Source: Candidatus Gastranaerophilales bacterium (GTDB lineage: Bacteria > Cyanobacteriota > Vampirovibrionia > Gastranaerophilales > Gastranaerophilaceae). From it: a DNA stretch of 64,000 bases. The notes under the pieces were generated by a model, which saw only the letters and a program-made list of their open reading frames with translations, was not told the DNA's origin and did no database searches. Numbering within the stretch: the first letter of the stretch is position 1; every line of letters begins with the position of its first letter. This document shows, piece by piece, positions 1 to 7,897 of this stretch. The position numbers and the translations under genes were made by a program. The stretch covers positions 62,001 to 126,000 of the forward strand of contig CALUQX010000001.1 in assembly GCA_944323045.1 (NCBI GenBank), in the 5' to 3' direction.

Positions 1-1
1 T

Positions 2-85
2 AATATTGAAGACAAAACGGTGTTTGATGGCGGAAAATACAATTCTCACTTTGGGGATAAGAACGACAAGACCGTACAAAAATAG
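2..85 (+). CDS. C-terminal end of a gene cut by the window edge
   Basis: An open frame enters from the left edge and gives 27 residues, rich in Asp, Lys and Gly, before a TAG at 83-85. A strong terminator follows at once, as expected for a real gene end. The fragment is too short to name a family. Confidence 0.5.
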   Translation, partial: NIEDKTVFDGGKYNSHFGDKNDKTVQK

Positions 86-100
86 ACAAAATATAAAAAT

Positions 101-141
101 AATTAGAAGACTGTAAATTTACAGTCTTTTAATTATTTTTT
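101..141 (+). terminator. Rho-independent terminator after the first gene
   Basis: A perfect 11 bp inverted repeat (AAGACTGTAAA at 107-117 with TTTACAGTCTT at 118-128) extends outward through AATTA/TAATT and is followed by a T-rich tail. It ends the edge gene and insulates the hydrogenase gene. Confidence 0.75.
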
Positions 142-167
142 GAAAAATTTCATGTTCATGCCATAAT
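140..167 (+). promoter_or_regulatory. Promoter of the [FeFe] hydrogenase gene
   Basis: TTGAAA (140-145) and CATAAT (162-167) are 16 bp apart, just after the upstream terminator and 37 bp before the hydrogenase start. This is read by eye from the sigma-70 consensus. Confidence 0.5.
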
Positions 168-204
168 ATAAAATATATGGAATAGTAAAGAGGTAAAAAG
201 ATAT

Positions 205-1680
205 ATGGCAATGAATACTAATGCTCCGAAACAAACGTCACACTTAAAAAGAGAAATTCTTGTTAGATTAATAAGAGCATATTTGAGCGACAATTTTGAA
301 GAGAATACACGCTTAATCCCATTTGATATGCGTCCTAAAGGCAGTGAAGTTCCTTACAGATGCTGTATTTACAAAGAACGTGAAATACTCAGAGACAGAA
401 CTGTTGCAGGTTTGGGCTGCTCAATTGAAGAGACTGATGACAGCACTTTGCTTTCTGAACTTGCACATAAATCACTTGAACGGGAAGTCCCTGAAGAAAA
501 TCCTTTAACAGTATTGACAACTGCTTGCAAAGGCTGTGTACCGGCAAGAATTTATGTAACAGATTTGTGTCAGGGCTGCGTTGCAAGACCGTGTGTTAAC
601 ACTTGTAAATTTGGTGCAATAAGTGTGCAAAATGGCAAATCTGTTATTGACCCTGAAAAATGTAAAAACTGCGGTATGTGCGTGCAGGTTTGCCCTTATC
701 AGGCAATTACAAAAATTATTGTGCCTTGTGAAAGCGCCTGTCCTGTTGGAGCAATTAATAAAGGCGAAGACGGACACGCAAAAATTGATTTTGACAAATG
801 TATTTCCTGCGGCAAATGTGTTTCAGCCTGCCCGTTTGGTGCTGTTCATGAAAAAAGCCAGATTATTGACGTTCTAAAAACAATTAAATCAGGCAAAAAG
901 GTAATAGCAATGCTTGCTCCGGCAATTATGGGGCAGTTGCCTTGCACTCCTACACAACTTCGCGAAGCCATAATGAAATTAGGCTTTGCAGATGTTTATG
1001 AAGTTGCACAGGGGGCTGATGTTACTACACGTAACGAAGCAAAAGAATTTGTTGAGCGCATGGAAAACGGGGCAGAATTTATGACAACTTCTTGCTGTGC
1101 GGGTTACAACGAACTTATTGCAAAACACCTGCCTGAAATTAAACCGTTTGTGTCAGAAACAAAAACACCGCTTTATTACACAGCAGAAATAGTTAAAAAA
1201 GACTATCCGGATGCAGTTACAGTGTTCTTTAGCCCTTGTGTGGCAAAACGACGTGAAGCTTTGCAAAATCCGAATGTTGATTATGTACTTAACTATGAAG
1301 AAGTTGGCGCATGGTTTATTGCACTGAATATTCAGGTAGACTCCTGCGGTGAATCTTCATTCAAAACAGAAGCCTCTGCAGAAGGTAGAAATTATGCACA
1401 AACCGGCGGGGTAGCAAAGGCAGTTCAGTCAATGCTGCCGGAAGAAATTCCTGCACATCCGGTTATAATTGACGGACTCAATAAACAATCTATCCGCGAC
1501 CTTAAAAAGTATGCGAAAAACGGTATTTGTGATATTGGTAACTTAATTGAGGTCATGGCTTGTCAGGGCGGCTGTCTTGGCGGTAATGCTACAGTTAACA
1601 GCTACAAAGCAGCCTCAAAACAACTCGGCGCTTATGTAAGTCAGAGTAAATCTATTAAGGAAACAGAAGACGAAAATTAG
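205..1680 (+). CDS. Monomeric [FeFe] hydrogenase, group B type
   Basis: Soluble iron-only hydrogenase that links ferredoxin oxidation to H2 formation in fermentation. The N-terminal half carries cysteine sets for several [4Fe-4S] clusters (Cys122-134, Cys153-163, Cys175-179, Cys199-209). The C-terminal half has the three H-cluster motifs in variant form: TSCCAG at 295-300 (usual TSCCP), SPCVAK at 343-348 and MACQGGC at 451-457 (usual MACPGGC). Every ligand cysteine is present, and the variants match the group B branch of the family rather than the well-studied group A enzymes. The chosen ATG has GAGG 11 bp upstream; a second ATG two codons later is possible. No hydrogenase maturase genes (HydEFG) lie nearby, so they must be elsewhere in the genome. 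Confidence 0.9.
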   Translation: MAMNTNAPKQTSHLKREILVRLIRAYLSDNFEENTRLIPFDMRPKGSEVPYRCCIYKEREILRDRTVAGLGCSIEETDDSTLLSELAHKSLEREVPEENPLTVLTTACKGCVPARIYVTDLCQGCVARPCVNTCKFGAISVQNGKSVIDPEKCKNCGMCVQVCPYQAITKIIVPCESACPVGAINKGEDGHAKIDFDKCISCGKCVSACPFGAVHEKSQIIDVLKTIKSGKKVIAMLAPAIMGQLPCTPTQLREAIMKLGFADVYEVAQGADVTTRNEAKEFVERMENGAEFMTTSCCAGYNELIAKHLPEIKPFVSETKTPLYYTAEIVKKDYPDAVTVFFSPCVAKRREALQNPNVDYVLNYEEVGAWFIALNIQVDSCGESSFKTEASAEGRNYAQTGGVAKAVQSMLPEEIPAHPVIIDGLNKQSIRDLKKYAKNGICDIGNLIEVMACQGGCLGGNATVNSYKAASKQLGAYVSQSKSIKETEDEN

Positions 1681-1703
1681 TTGTTTTTCATATATGCAAT
1701 AAA

Positions 1704-1730
1704 GGCGGGCATTTCTACGAAATGCCCGCC
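1704..1730. terminator. Hairpin between convergent hydrogenase and GGDEF/HD-GYP genes
   Basis: An 11 bp GC-rich stem (GGCGGGCATTT with AAATGCCCGCC) closes a 5-base loop between two convergent stop codons. There is little T-run on either side, so it may block read-through from both directions rather than act as a classic terminator. Confidence 0.65.
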
Positions 1731-1751
1731 TCCTTAACACGGAAAATTTAT

Positions 1752-3680
1752 TTAAATCTTTGTAGACAGCGACGGCGCAATTGCAATGAAATGTCTGACC
1801 AGATCGGTATCCCATTGCGTGCCTGCACCCATTTTTAGAATTTCGCAGGCTTTTTCAACGCCCATGCCCTTTCTGTAAGGTCTGTCACTAATCAGCGCGT
1901 GGAAAGCATCTGCAACAGCGACGATTCTTGCGGACAACGGAATTTCTTCACCTTTTAATTTGTCAGGATAACCGCTGCCGTCAATGTGTTCATGGTGATA
2001 TTTAACCATAGGGATTAAGTCATGCAATGCCTCGTTCGGCTCCAGAACTTTTTCAGCACCGATTGTAGGATGCTGTTTCATTATTTCCCATTCCTCATCA
2101 GAAAGATGAGACGGCTTTTTCAACACATTTTCTGGAATACCTATTTTGCCGATATCATGGAGAAGGGCACCTAATTTAATGCGTTCAACTTCTTCTTCAG
2201 GCAGATTAACAGCACGTGCAAGTGCCTCAGAATACCTTGAAACAGATGTTGAGTGACCTTTTGTATACGGGTCTTTGGCGTCAATTGCACCGGCAAGTGA
2301 AGTTACCATTTCAATTAAGTGGTTTTGAGAAATAATCTGTTCATTGTTGAACTTGTGTACAAGTTCTTCTTCAAAGTTAATACCGAGCTGTGCATGGCGT
2401 TTGGCAACAACTTCTGCAAAAGAATTCAATGCTGCGTCGTCCCAGAAATTGAAATCAGAAGAACTGATAATTGCAGACATCCCTTCTTTGTAACCCTTTG
2501 CCTGAGAAATATACATTGCCTGTTCTGCCAGTATCAAAAGTTTTTCCTGATCTTTTGTGCAGTCAGGGTAGGTGGAAATCCCGACTGAAACTTTTACAGG
2601 ACCTACATCGTCAACAAAGCAGCAGGAAAGCGTGTATGTAATATATTCTGCCAGATATTTTGCATCAGCAGTGTTTGTGTCCGGCAAAATCACAGCAATT
2701 TCATCACCGCCGTAGCGTCCGGCATTGTCATTGCTTCTTATATTCTGTTTAATCTTGGATGCTAAAAGTTTTATAACTTCATCACCTTTGGCATGCCCGA
2801 GTTCTCTGTTTATCTTTGATATGTTATTCACATCAAACATAATTATAGATAGTTGGGCTTTGTTTTCTTCGGCTTTTTGCAGCTCAGAAGATAACAATTC
2901 CTGAAATCCGCGGTGATTGTATAATCCGGTTAGATTATCAGTATTTGCAAATTTGCCTGCTTTTTCTTTTAAATCTGCATTATCCATAAACATTGCGCAG
3001 TAATTTGCAAGAAATTCAAAGAAATCTATATGATTATCAATGGCATCTTTACCGATAATCATAACCCCTTTGCAAAGCTTAAGAGATATTAAAGGCAGGA
3101 TTAAAGATTCAGAATCCTGCAAATAAGGAATGTTCAAAAACTTATTATTGTCCTGACGTACAGGCATTGCAGTATTAAAACATTCTATAACAGGGTTTTT
3201 GTCATCGGAAAGAAATATTTTAGAAGAGTATGATGCACCGGTCTGGCTGAAAAGTTTCAAATTTATGCATTTTGATTTTTCATGGTATACACCGAATGCG
3301 GTATAAACATTTTTTATTTTTTCAGCAAAAACTTTATGTATCACAGTAAACAATTCATGAACAGAGGATTTGTCTTTAAGTGCATGATTCAATTCCGCAA
3401 CGAGAGTGTCATAATCAATTGCTTTATTTACGGCTTTCAACGGGTTTGCCATAAAGCTGTTGTAAGTTCTTGTTTGATTATTTTTTACGTTAAAGTTATT
3501 AATTCTTGCAACAATGTTGTTTGTTTCCTGTTCAATGGCTGAGGCGATATTTATTTCACCGGTTGGAATTTCTTTTGTTTTGCCGGAAATAGGATTAGAG
3601 GCATTTTTACGCCTTATCGGGTTTGATGCCTTTTGTTTTATAGTATCTTGTATTTTGATATCTTGATTATTTTTGTTCAA
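1752..3680 (-). CDS. GGDEF and HD-GYP cyclic-di-GMP signalling protein
   Basis: A two-headed cyclic-di-GMP protein with an N-terminal sensor-like region, a GGDEF cyclase domain and a C-terminal HD-GYP phosphodiesterase. The cyclase signature reads GGDEI, with the four catalytic residues kept, and an RSND inhibitory I-site lies exactly five residues before it, so product feedback is likely. The phosphodiesterase keeps HDIGK, the later HHE and the GSGYP motif, so both activities look intact. There are no transmembrane segments, so it should be cytoplasmic. The frame is open from a TTG at 3722, but the TTG at 3680 has AGGTGG nine bases upstream and is the better start (642 residues). A long upstream region with inverted repeats suggests regulated expression. 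Confidence 0.85.
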   Translation of the reverse strand: MNKNNQDIKIQDTIKQKASNPIRRKNASNPISGKTKEIPTGEINIASAIEQETNNIVARINNFNVKNNQTRTYNSFMANPLKAVNKAIDYDTLVAELNHALKDKSSVHELFTVIHKVFAEKIKNVYTAFGVYHEKSKCINLKLFSQTGASYSSKIFLSDDKNPVIECFNTAMPVRQDNNKFLNIPYLQDSESLILPLISLKLCKGVMIIGKDAIDNHIDFFEFLANYCAMFMDNADLKEKAGKFANTDNLTGLYNHRGFQELLSSELQKAEENKAQLSIIMFDVNNISKINRELGHAKGDEVIKLLASKIKQNIRSNDNAGRYGGDEIAVILPDTNTADAKYLAEYITYTLSCCFVDDVGPVKVSVGISTYPDCTKDQEKLLILAEQAMYISQAKGYKEGMSAIISSSDFNFWDDAALNSFAEVVAKRHAQLGINFEEELVHKFNNEQIISQNHLIEMVTSLAGAIDAKDPYTKGHSTSVSRYSEALARAVNLPEEEVERIKLGALLHDIGKIGIPENVLKKPSHLSDEEWEIMKQHPTIGAEKVLEPNEALHDLIPMVKYHHEHIDGSGYPDKLKGEEIPLSARIVAVADAFHALISDRPYRKGMGVEKACEILKMGAGTQWDTDLVRHFIAIAPSLSTKI

Positions 3681-3747
3681 AATAAATTTCCACCTACAAA
3701 CATTTTTTACTTTAAAACGCAAAACAAAATTTTCTTGCTACTAATTT

Positions 3748-3816
3748 GGAATGTTTAACATTCCTTAAAATAATTTTACCCTAATCCGTCCAAAAAACAA
3801 TACGTCGTTTGGACGG
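3748..3816. promoter_or_regulatory. Two inverted repeats upstream of the GGDEF/HD-GYP gene
   Basis: GGAATGTT at 3748-3755 is mirrored by AACATTCC at 3757-3764 around one central base. A second repeat pairs CCGTCCAAA (3786-3794) with TTTGGACGG (3808-3816) over a 13-base loop. They lie in the 367 bp gap 3681-4047, which is otherwise very AT-rich and has further short palindromes near 3830-3860. The first looks like a dimeric operator; the second could be an operator or an RNA hairpin in the leader. I see no gene in this gap. Confidence 0.4.
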
Positions 3817-4047
3817 CACAAATTTATAATACAAAATGTATTACAAATTTATTTGTAATTTTAATCCTTTACAACACATTTGAACCATACATACACAAAA
3901 GTGTTACATATGTAGTATAACATTTTTTTGCAGATTTTTCTAGTGTTTTAGGGTAAATATTAATATTTGTTACAGACATTTTTGAAGGATTATTTTTTTA
4001 TTTAATTGCCTGAATTTTTTTATGCTAAAATATATGCGGAGGCAATT

Positions 4048-4845
4048 ATGACACTACCGGAAAACTTTGGAATAGCAATGATAATGACCCTGTTAGCAGG
4101 TCTGGCAACTGCTATAGGAGCAGGAATTGCTTTTGTAGTAAAAAGGGATAATTTAAAGGCACTTTCCATTGGGCTGGGATTTTCAGCCGGAGTGATGATA
4201 TTTTTATCTTTTACAGATATTATTCCGGAAGCCGGAGAGATGCTGGCTGTAAACTTTCCGAATATGCATGAATGGTTAGTTTTTGGAGGCTTTATTCTCG
4301 GCATAATAATTGCAATGCTTATTGACTATTTTTTGCCGGATCATATTGATCCAGATGAATTGTTACAGCCTGAGGGACCATGCCGTCACAGACACCGAAT
4401 AAAACGTGCCGGTTTATTTACAGCGGTTGCAATATGCGTTCATAATTTTCCTGAAGGCATGGCAACATTTTTAACCGCAACACAGAATTTGACATTAGGT
4501 TTGTCGGTTGCGCTTGCTATTGCTATTCATAATATACCGGAAGGAATTGCTGTTGCACTGCCTCTATATCACGTGACCGGAAAAAAACGTTATGCAATGC
4601 TTTATGCAGCACTTTCAGGAATTACAGAACCTATCGGAGCGTTGATTGGTGTTTTGCTGTTCGGACTATTTTTGCCGCAGGTTTTGATAGGTATTTTGCT
4701 TGCCGCTGTTGCAGGTATAATGATTTATCTGTCATTTGATACATTACTTCCGCTGGCACGTGAATACGGAAGCTGGCATCTCTCTATGGTGGGAATATTC
4801 ACCGGCATGCTGTTCATATGGGTCGGTCTAATTTTAATCGGATAA
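4048..4845 (+). CDS. zupT: ZIP-family metal transporter (ZupT-like)
   Basis: Inner-membrane divalent-metal importer of the ZIP family, probably for zinc and perhaps iron or manganese. The 265-residue protein has about eight hydrophobic segments. The two metal-site motifs of helices 4 and 5 are present as HNFPEG and HNIPEG. A short charged and His-containing loop (CRHRHR) sits before helix 4, where the family has its variable metal-binding loop. An upstream in-frame TTG at 4006 would add 14 residues, but the ATG at 4048 has GGAGG at 4038-4042 and is preferred. It is the first gene of a tight run with the TrpD-like and radical SAM genes (7 bp gap). Confidence 0.88.
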   Translation: MTLPENFGIAMIMTLLAGLATAIGAGIAFVVKRDNLKALSIGLGFSAGVMIFLSFTDIIPEAGEMLAVNFPNMHEWLVFGGFILGIIIAMLIDYFLPDHIDPDELLQPEGPCRHRHRIKRAGLFTAVAICVHNFPEGMATFLTATQNLTLGLSVALAIAIHNIPEGIAVALPLYHVTGKKRYAMLYAALSGITEPIGALIGVLLFGLFLPQVLIGILLAAVAGIMIYLSFDTLLPLAREYGSWHLSMVGIFTGMLFIWVGLILIG

Positions 4846-4852
4846 CGTAATT

Positions 4853-5872
4853 ATGAAAAATTTACTTAAAAAATTAATGGCAAAAGAAAATTTATCTTTT
4901 GATGAAATAAAATATGCGGTAGAAAGTATTGCAAATTATGAGGTTTCTGAGGCGCAAATTGCTGCTTTTTTAACTGCAATTACGGCAAAAGGAGTCAGTA
5001 AAGAAGAATTCTTTGCGTTAGCATACAATATGCGCAATTTTGCACGGAGAGTAAAAACTGATAAATATATAGTTGATAGCTGTGGCACAGGCGCTGATAT
5101 GTCAGGAACAATAAACATTTCAACTGCTGCATCAATTGTTGCCAATGCGTGCGGGGCAAATGTTATAAAACAGACAAATTCTTCTATAACAAGTAAATGC
5201 GGCAGTACAGATTTTTTGAGCGCGCTTGGAATTGAAATAGCAAAAACTCCTGAGCAGGCGCTGGAAATATTTAATCAGTGCGGAATTTCTTTTGTGCATT
5301 CCCCTTATTTTAACGATTTTGCAAAAGTAAATAACCCTGTCAGACAGCAAATCGGGATTAAGACTATTTTTAACTTTTTAGGACCGTTGATTAACCCGTC
5401 TTTTCCTGACGCACAGCTTTTAGGTGTTTCTTCTAACGCTATGTGTGACAATATGGCTTATGCGCTGCAAAAACTCGGCACTGACAGAGCACTTGTTGTT
5501 AACGGGCTGTCACCTAATATAGATGAAATAAGCATTTGTTCTGAAACTCGTGTTTTAGAGTTGAAAAACGGGGAAATTTCAGAATACACTGTTTCGCCGG
5601 AAGAGTTCGGATTTGTCAGAGTAGACTTGTCGGAAATTCAAGGCGGCAGCGGAATTGATAATGCACGTATTGTAACCGAAATTTTTGAAAACAAACGTAA
5701 AGATGCACGGCTTAATGTTATCCTGTTAAATGCAGGAGCAATGGTCTATTTAGCCGGAATTACAGATTCTATAAAATCCGGTATTGAATTAGCACGACAA
5801 AGTATAGAAAGCGGTAAAGTGCTGCAAATTTTAAGAGGGTTACAGAATGAAAAACTTGTCAAATCTGTTTGA
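4853..5872 (+). CDS. trpD: TrpD-family phosphoribosyltransferase (anthranilate PRT-like)
   Basis: A full-length member (339 residues) of the anthranilate phosphoribosyltransferase/pyrimidine phosphorylase fold. The N-terminal helical domain is followed by the PRPP-binding glycine loop, here CGTGAD at 77-82 (usual GTGGD), the ISTAAS stretch, and the NPVRQQIG and FNFLGPL blocks. The acceptor-site motif, normally KHGNR, reads KQTNS at 106-110, so His, Gly and Arg are all replaced; anthranilate as substrate is therefore uncertain. No other tryptophan gene lies in the window. Its end overlaps the next gene by 26 bases, so the two are translationally coupled. It could be a true TrpD, a TrpD2/YbiB-like protein or an enzyme for another acceptor. 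Confidence 0.75.
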   Translation: MKNLLKKLMAKENLSFDEIKYAVESIANYEVSEAQIAAFLTAITAKGVSKEEFFALAYNMRNFARRVKTDKYIVDSCGTGADMSGTINISTAASIVANACGANVIKQTNSSITSKCGSTDFLSALGIEIAKTPEQALEIFNQCGISFVHSPYFNDFAKVNNPVRQQIGIKTIFNFLGPLINPSFPDAQLLGVSSNAMCDNMAYALQKLGTDRALVVNGLSPNIDEISICSETRVLELKNGEISEYTVSPEEFGFVRVDLSEIQGGSGIDNARIVTEIFENKRKDARLNVILLNAGAMVYLAGITDSIKSGIELARQSIESGKVLQILRGLQNEKLVKSV

Positions 5873-6917
5873 TTTCGGGCGTAATCTTTATGCGCTGCCT
5901 TCATACAAATCCAATTCAGGAAAAGCCCTTATTCCTCTAAGATACTTTTTTGAGTTGACTTATCGCTGTAACCTGCAGTGTCCGTATTGTTATGTCGGTA
6001 ATGCGCGCGAAAAAAACGAATTGACTACAGATGAATGGTTTAAAATTATCGACCAGATTCCGTGGTATTCTTTTGTAACGCTTGTAGGCGGCGAACCTTT
6101 AATCAGAAAAGATTTTATCGATATTTTGATGCATACAGCAAAAAAGACATTTGGCAAACTTAATGTTGTGACAAACGGTATTTTGATTAATGACGAAATT
6201 ATCGATGCTTTTATAAAGTCTAAAATGATGCTTTTGTCTGTCTCACTAGACGGTTATGGCAAAAATCACGATATAAACCGCAATAAAGCCGGTATTTTTG
6301 AAAAAATTATTAAAAATCTTGAAAAAATGAACGAACGCAAAAAACGCCCTATGGTTGATATTAAAACAATTGTGCTGGAAAATAATTTAGATGATTTAGT
6401 AAAGCTGTATAAATTATGTGATGAAATGCATTTTAATTTTTTGTCAATTTCATTTTTAAGAAACAACAACTTAAAGCAGAATTCAGTGCTTTTTGACAGT
6501 TTTGTACCGGAATTCAACGGACATTACCCTATAAAAAAATACTTTGATATGGAGCATTTTAAAGAAGTCTATAGAGAACTGGAAGCATTAAGTAAAAAGT
6601 CAAAAGTGCAGATACGTTTTTCACCGAAGTTTGAATACGCAAAAAATCCGCTTGAAAAGATTGAGGAATTTTTCAATACACCTGAAGACAAACCTGTTAA
6701 TCAGATATATAAACCTTGCCTTTATCCATATTCCAATATGATGATAACGCCTTGCGGCGATGTATATCCGTGTCTTTCACAACGTATCGGCAATGTTAGA
6801 GAGATGTCAATAAAGGATGCGTTTAACCTGCCGCATTACAGATGTTTCAGGAAGAATTTGAAAGCCGCAAAAGTTTTTGGTGCCTGTCAGATGTGCTGTG
6901 AACTGGAAGTGAAGTAG
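5847..6917 (+). CDS. Radical SAM/SPASM-domain protein
   Basis: Iron-sulfur enzyme that cleaves S-adenosylmethionine to start radical chemistry. The radical SAM cluster motif CNLQCPYC lies near residue 40, followed by the GGEP loop and a VTNGIL strand. The C-terminal cysteines (around CLYPYS, PCGDVYPC and ACQMCC) form a SPASM-type auxiliary cluster region, typical of enzymes that modify peptides or build cofactors. AGAGGG sits just before the ATG inside the end of the TrpD-like gene. The overlap implies coupled expression, but no precursor-peptide gene is visible nearby. The substrate is unknown. Confidence 0.82.
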   Translation: MKNLSNLFDFGRNLYALPSYKSNSGKALIPLRYFFELTYRCNLQCPYCYVGNAREKNELTTDEWFKIIDQIPWYSFVTLVGGEPLIRKDFIDILMHTAKKTFGKLNVVTNGILINDEIIDAFIKSKMMLLSVSLDGYGKNHDINRNKAGIFEKIIKNLEKMNERKKRPMVDIKTIVLENNLDDLVKLYKLCDEMHFNFLSISFLRNNNLKQNSVLFDSFVPEFNGHYPIKKYFDMEHFKEVYRELEALSKKSKVQIRFSPKFEYAKNPLEKIEEFFNTPEDKPVNQIYKPCLYPYSNMMITPCGDVYPCLSQRIGNVREMSIKDAFNLPHYRCFRKNLKAAKVFGACQMCCELEVK

Positions 6918-6947
6918 CAATCAGAGGACAACGATATGTGAATGAAA

Positions 6948-6978
6948 ATGTTCGGACATTGATACAATATCCGAACAT
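6948..6978. terminator. Hairpin between convergent radical SAM and response-regulator genes
   Basis: ATGTTCGGA (6948-6956) pairs with TCCGAACAT (6970-6978) over a 13-base loop. A run of eight T lies about 25 bases further on, too far for a classic terminator, so the role as transcription stop is only likely. Confidence 0.45.
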
Positions 6979-7010
6979 ATGTTTAAATAACCAGAATTTT
7001 GTTTTTTTTG

Positions 7011-7700
7011 TTATACCATTCCCTCTTTAACAGCTTTCACCGCAGCCTGCACTCTGTCATTTACACACATTTTTTGTAATATTGAGCAAACATGTGCCTT
7101 TGCAGTGTGCACACTTACTATCAATTCTTTTGCTATTTCAGTATTGCTTTTTCCTGAAACTAAGTGTTTTAAAACTTCATATTCTCTTTCTGTTAATGGA
7201 ACTCTGCCTTCTGATTGCGATTTGTTTGGCAAAAATCCGATATTTTCCACTTTCGGGAAAGAATTTAGTGCGAGCTGTGCAACCATAGGGTCTATCCAAC
7301 AAACTCCTGTTGCCACATCTCTTACAACATCTGCAAGTTTCTGCGGATCAATGTCTTTCAAACAATAAGCGCTTGCGCCGGAACTTAATGCCGCAACAAC
7401 TTCTTCTGCTCTGTCATGTGAAGTTAATGCTATAATCTTTGTTTCCGGTGCGAACTCTTTTACTTTAATCATCGCCTCAATACCGTTCATGCCCGGCAGC
7501 CCCAGATCCATTAATACAACATCAGGTTTGTATCTTTCAATAAATTTCAACCCCTCAATTGCATTTTCAGATTCTGCAACAACTTCCATGTCGTCATTTG
7601 CATTCAATGCGCATCTTAAGCCGACACGGGTTAGTTTGAAATCCTCCACAATGATAATTCTAATTACCTTTTTGTTTTCATTTGCGTTTGTATCTTCCAT
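7011..7700 (-). CDS. NarL/LuxR-family response regulator
   Basis: A two-domain transcription factor of 229 residues. The receiver domain (about 12-130) has the acidic pair VEDF near the start, the phosphoacceptor Asp65 in MDLGLPG, and the conserved Lys in CLKD. The C-terminal LuxR-type helix-turn-helix (about 165-225) has the typical LTEREYEVLKHL and HTAKAHV blocks. No histidine kinase is adjacent, so it is an orphan here. A G-rich ribosome site precedes the ATG. The gene faces the GH13 gene across a gap that contains a 10 bp palindrome and a direct repeat, candidate binding sites. Confidence 0.88.
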   Translation of the reverse strand: MEDTNANENKKVIRIIIVEDFKLTRVGLRCALNANDDMEVVAESENAIEGLKFIERYKPDVVLMDLGLPGMNGIEAMIKVKEFAPETKIIALTSHDRAEEVVAALSSGASAYCLKDIDPQKLADVVRDVATGVCWIDPMVAQLALNSFPKVENIGFLPNKSQSEGRVPLTEREYEVLKHLVSGKSNTEIAKELIVSVHTAKAHVCSILQKMCVNDRVQAAVKAVKEGMV

Positions 7701-7783
7701 TAGAAGCCCCCTTTTTTTAGAAATATTATCTACTCCGTTTTAACTAAAACTATTAAAGGATAGCTATGAGAATTAATCCATTC

Positions 7784-7821
7784 CCCACGTGGGTACAATT
7801 ATTGTATCAGGTACAATTATT
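7784..7821. promoter_or_regulatory. Palindrome and direct repeat in the divergent response-regulator/GH13 gap
   Basis: The perfect palindrome CCCACGTGGG (7784-7793) adjoins two copies of GGTACAATTATT at 7792-7803 and 7810-7821, 18 bp apart (nearly two helical turns). The arrangement fits paired binding sites for a dimeric regulator, possibly the NarL-type protein encoded next door. Confidence 0.4.
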
Positions 7822-7847
7822 ATTTTTATGCTATTTATTATTTGTTA

Positions 7848-7856
7848 TGCTATAAT
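7848..7856 (+). promoter_or_regulatory. Extended -10 promoter of the GH13 gene
   Basis: TGCTATAAT is a perfect extended -10 element, 42 bp before the ATG of the GH13 gene. No good -35 is visible, which extended -10 promoters tolerate. Confidence 0.5.
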
Positions 7857-7897
7857 TATTAGTAGTAAAGTTATTATTTTGCTCAGGGGATTTAAAT

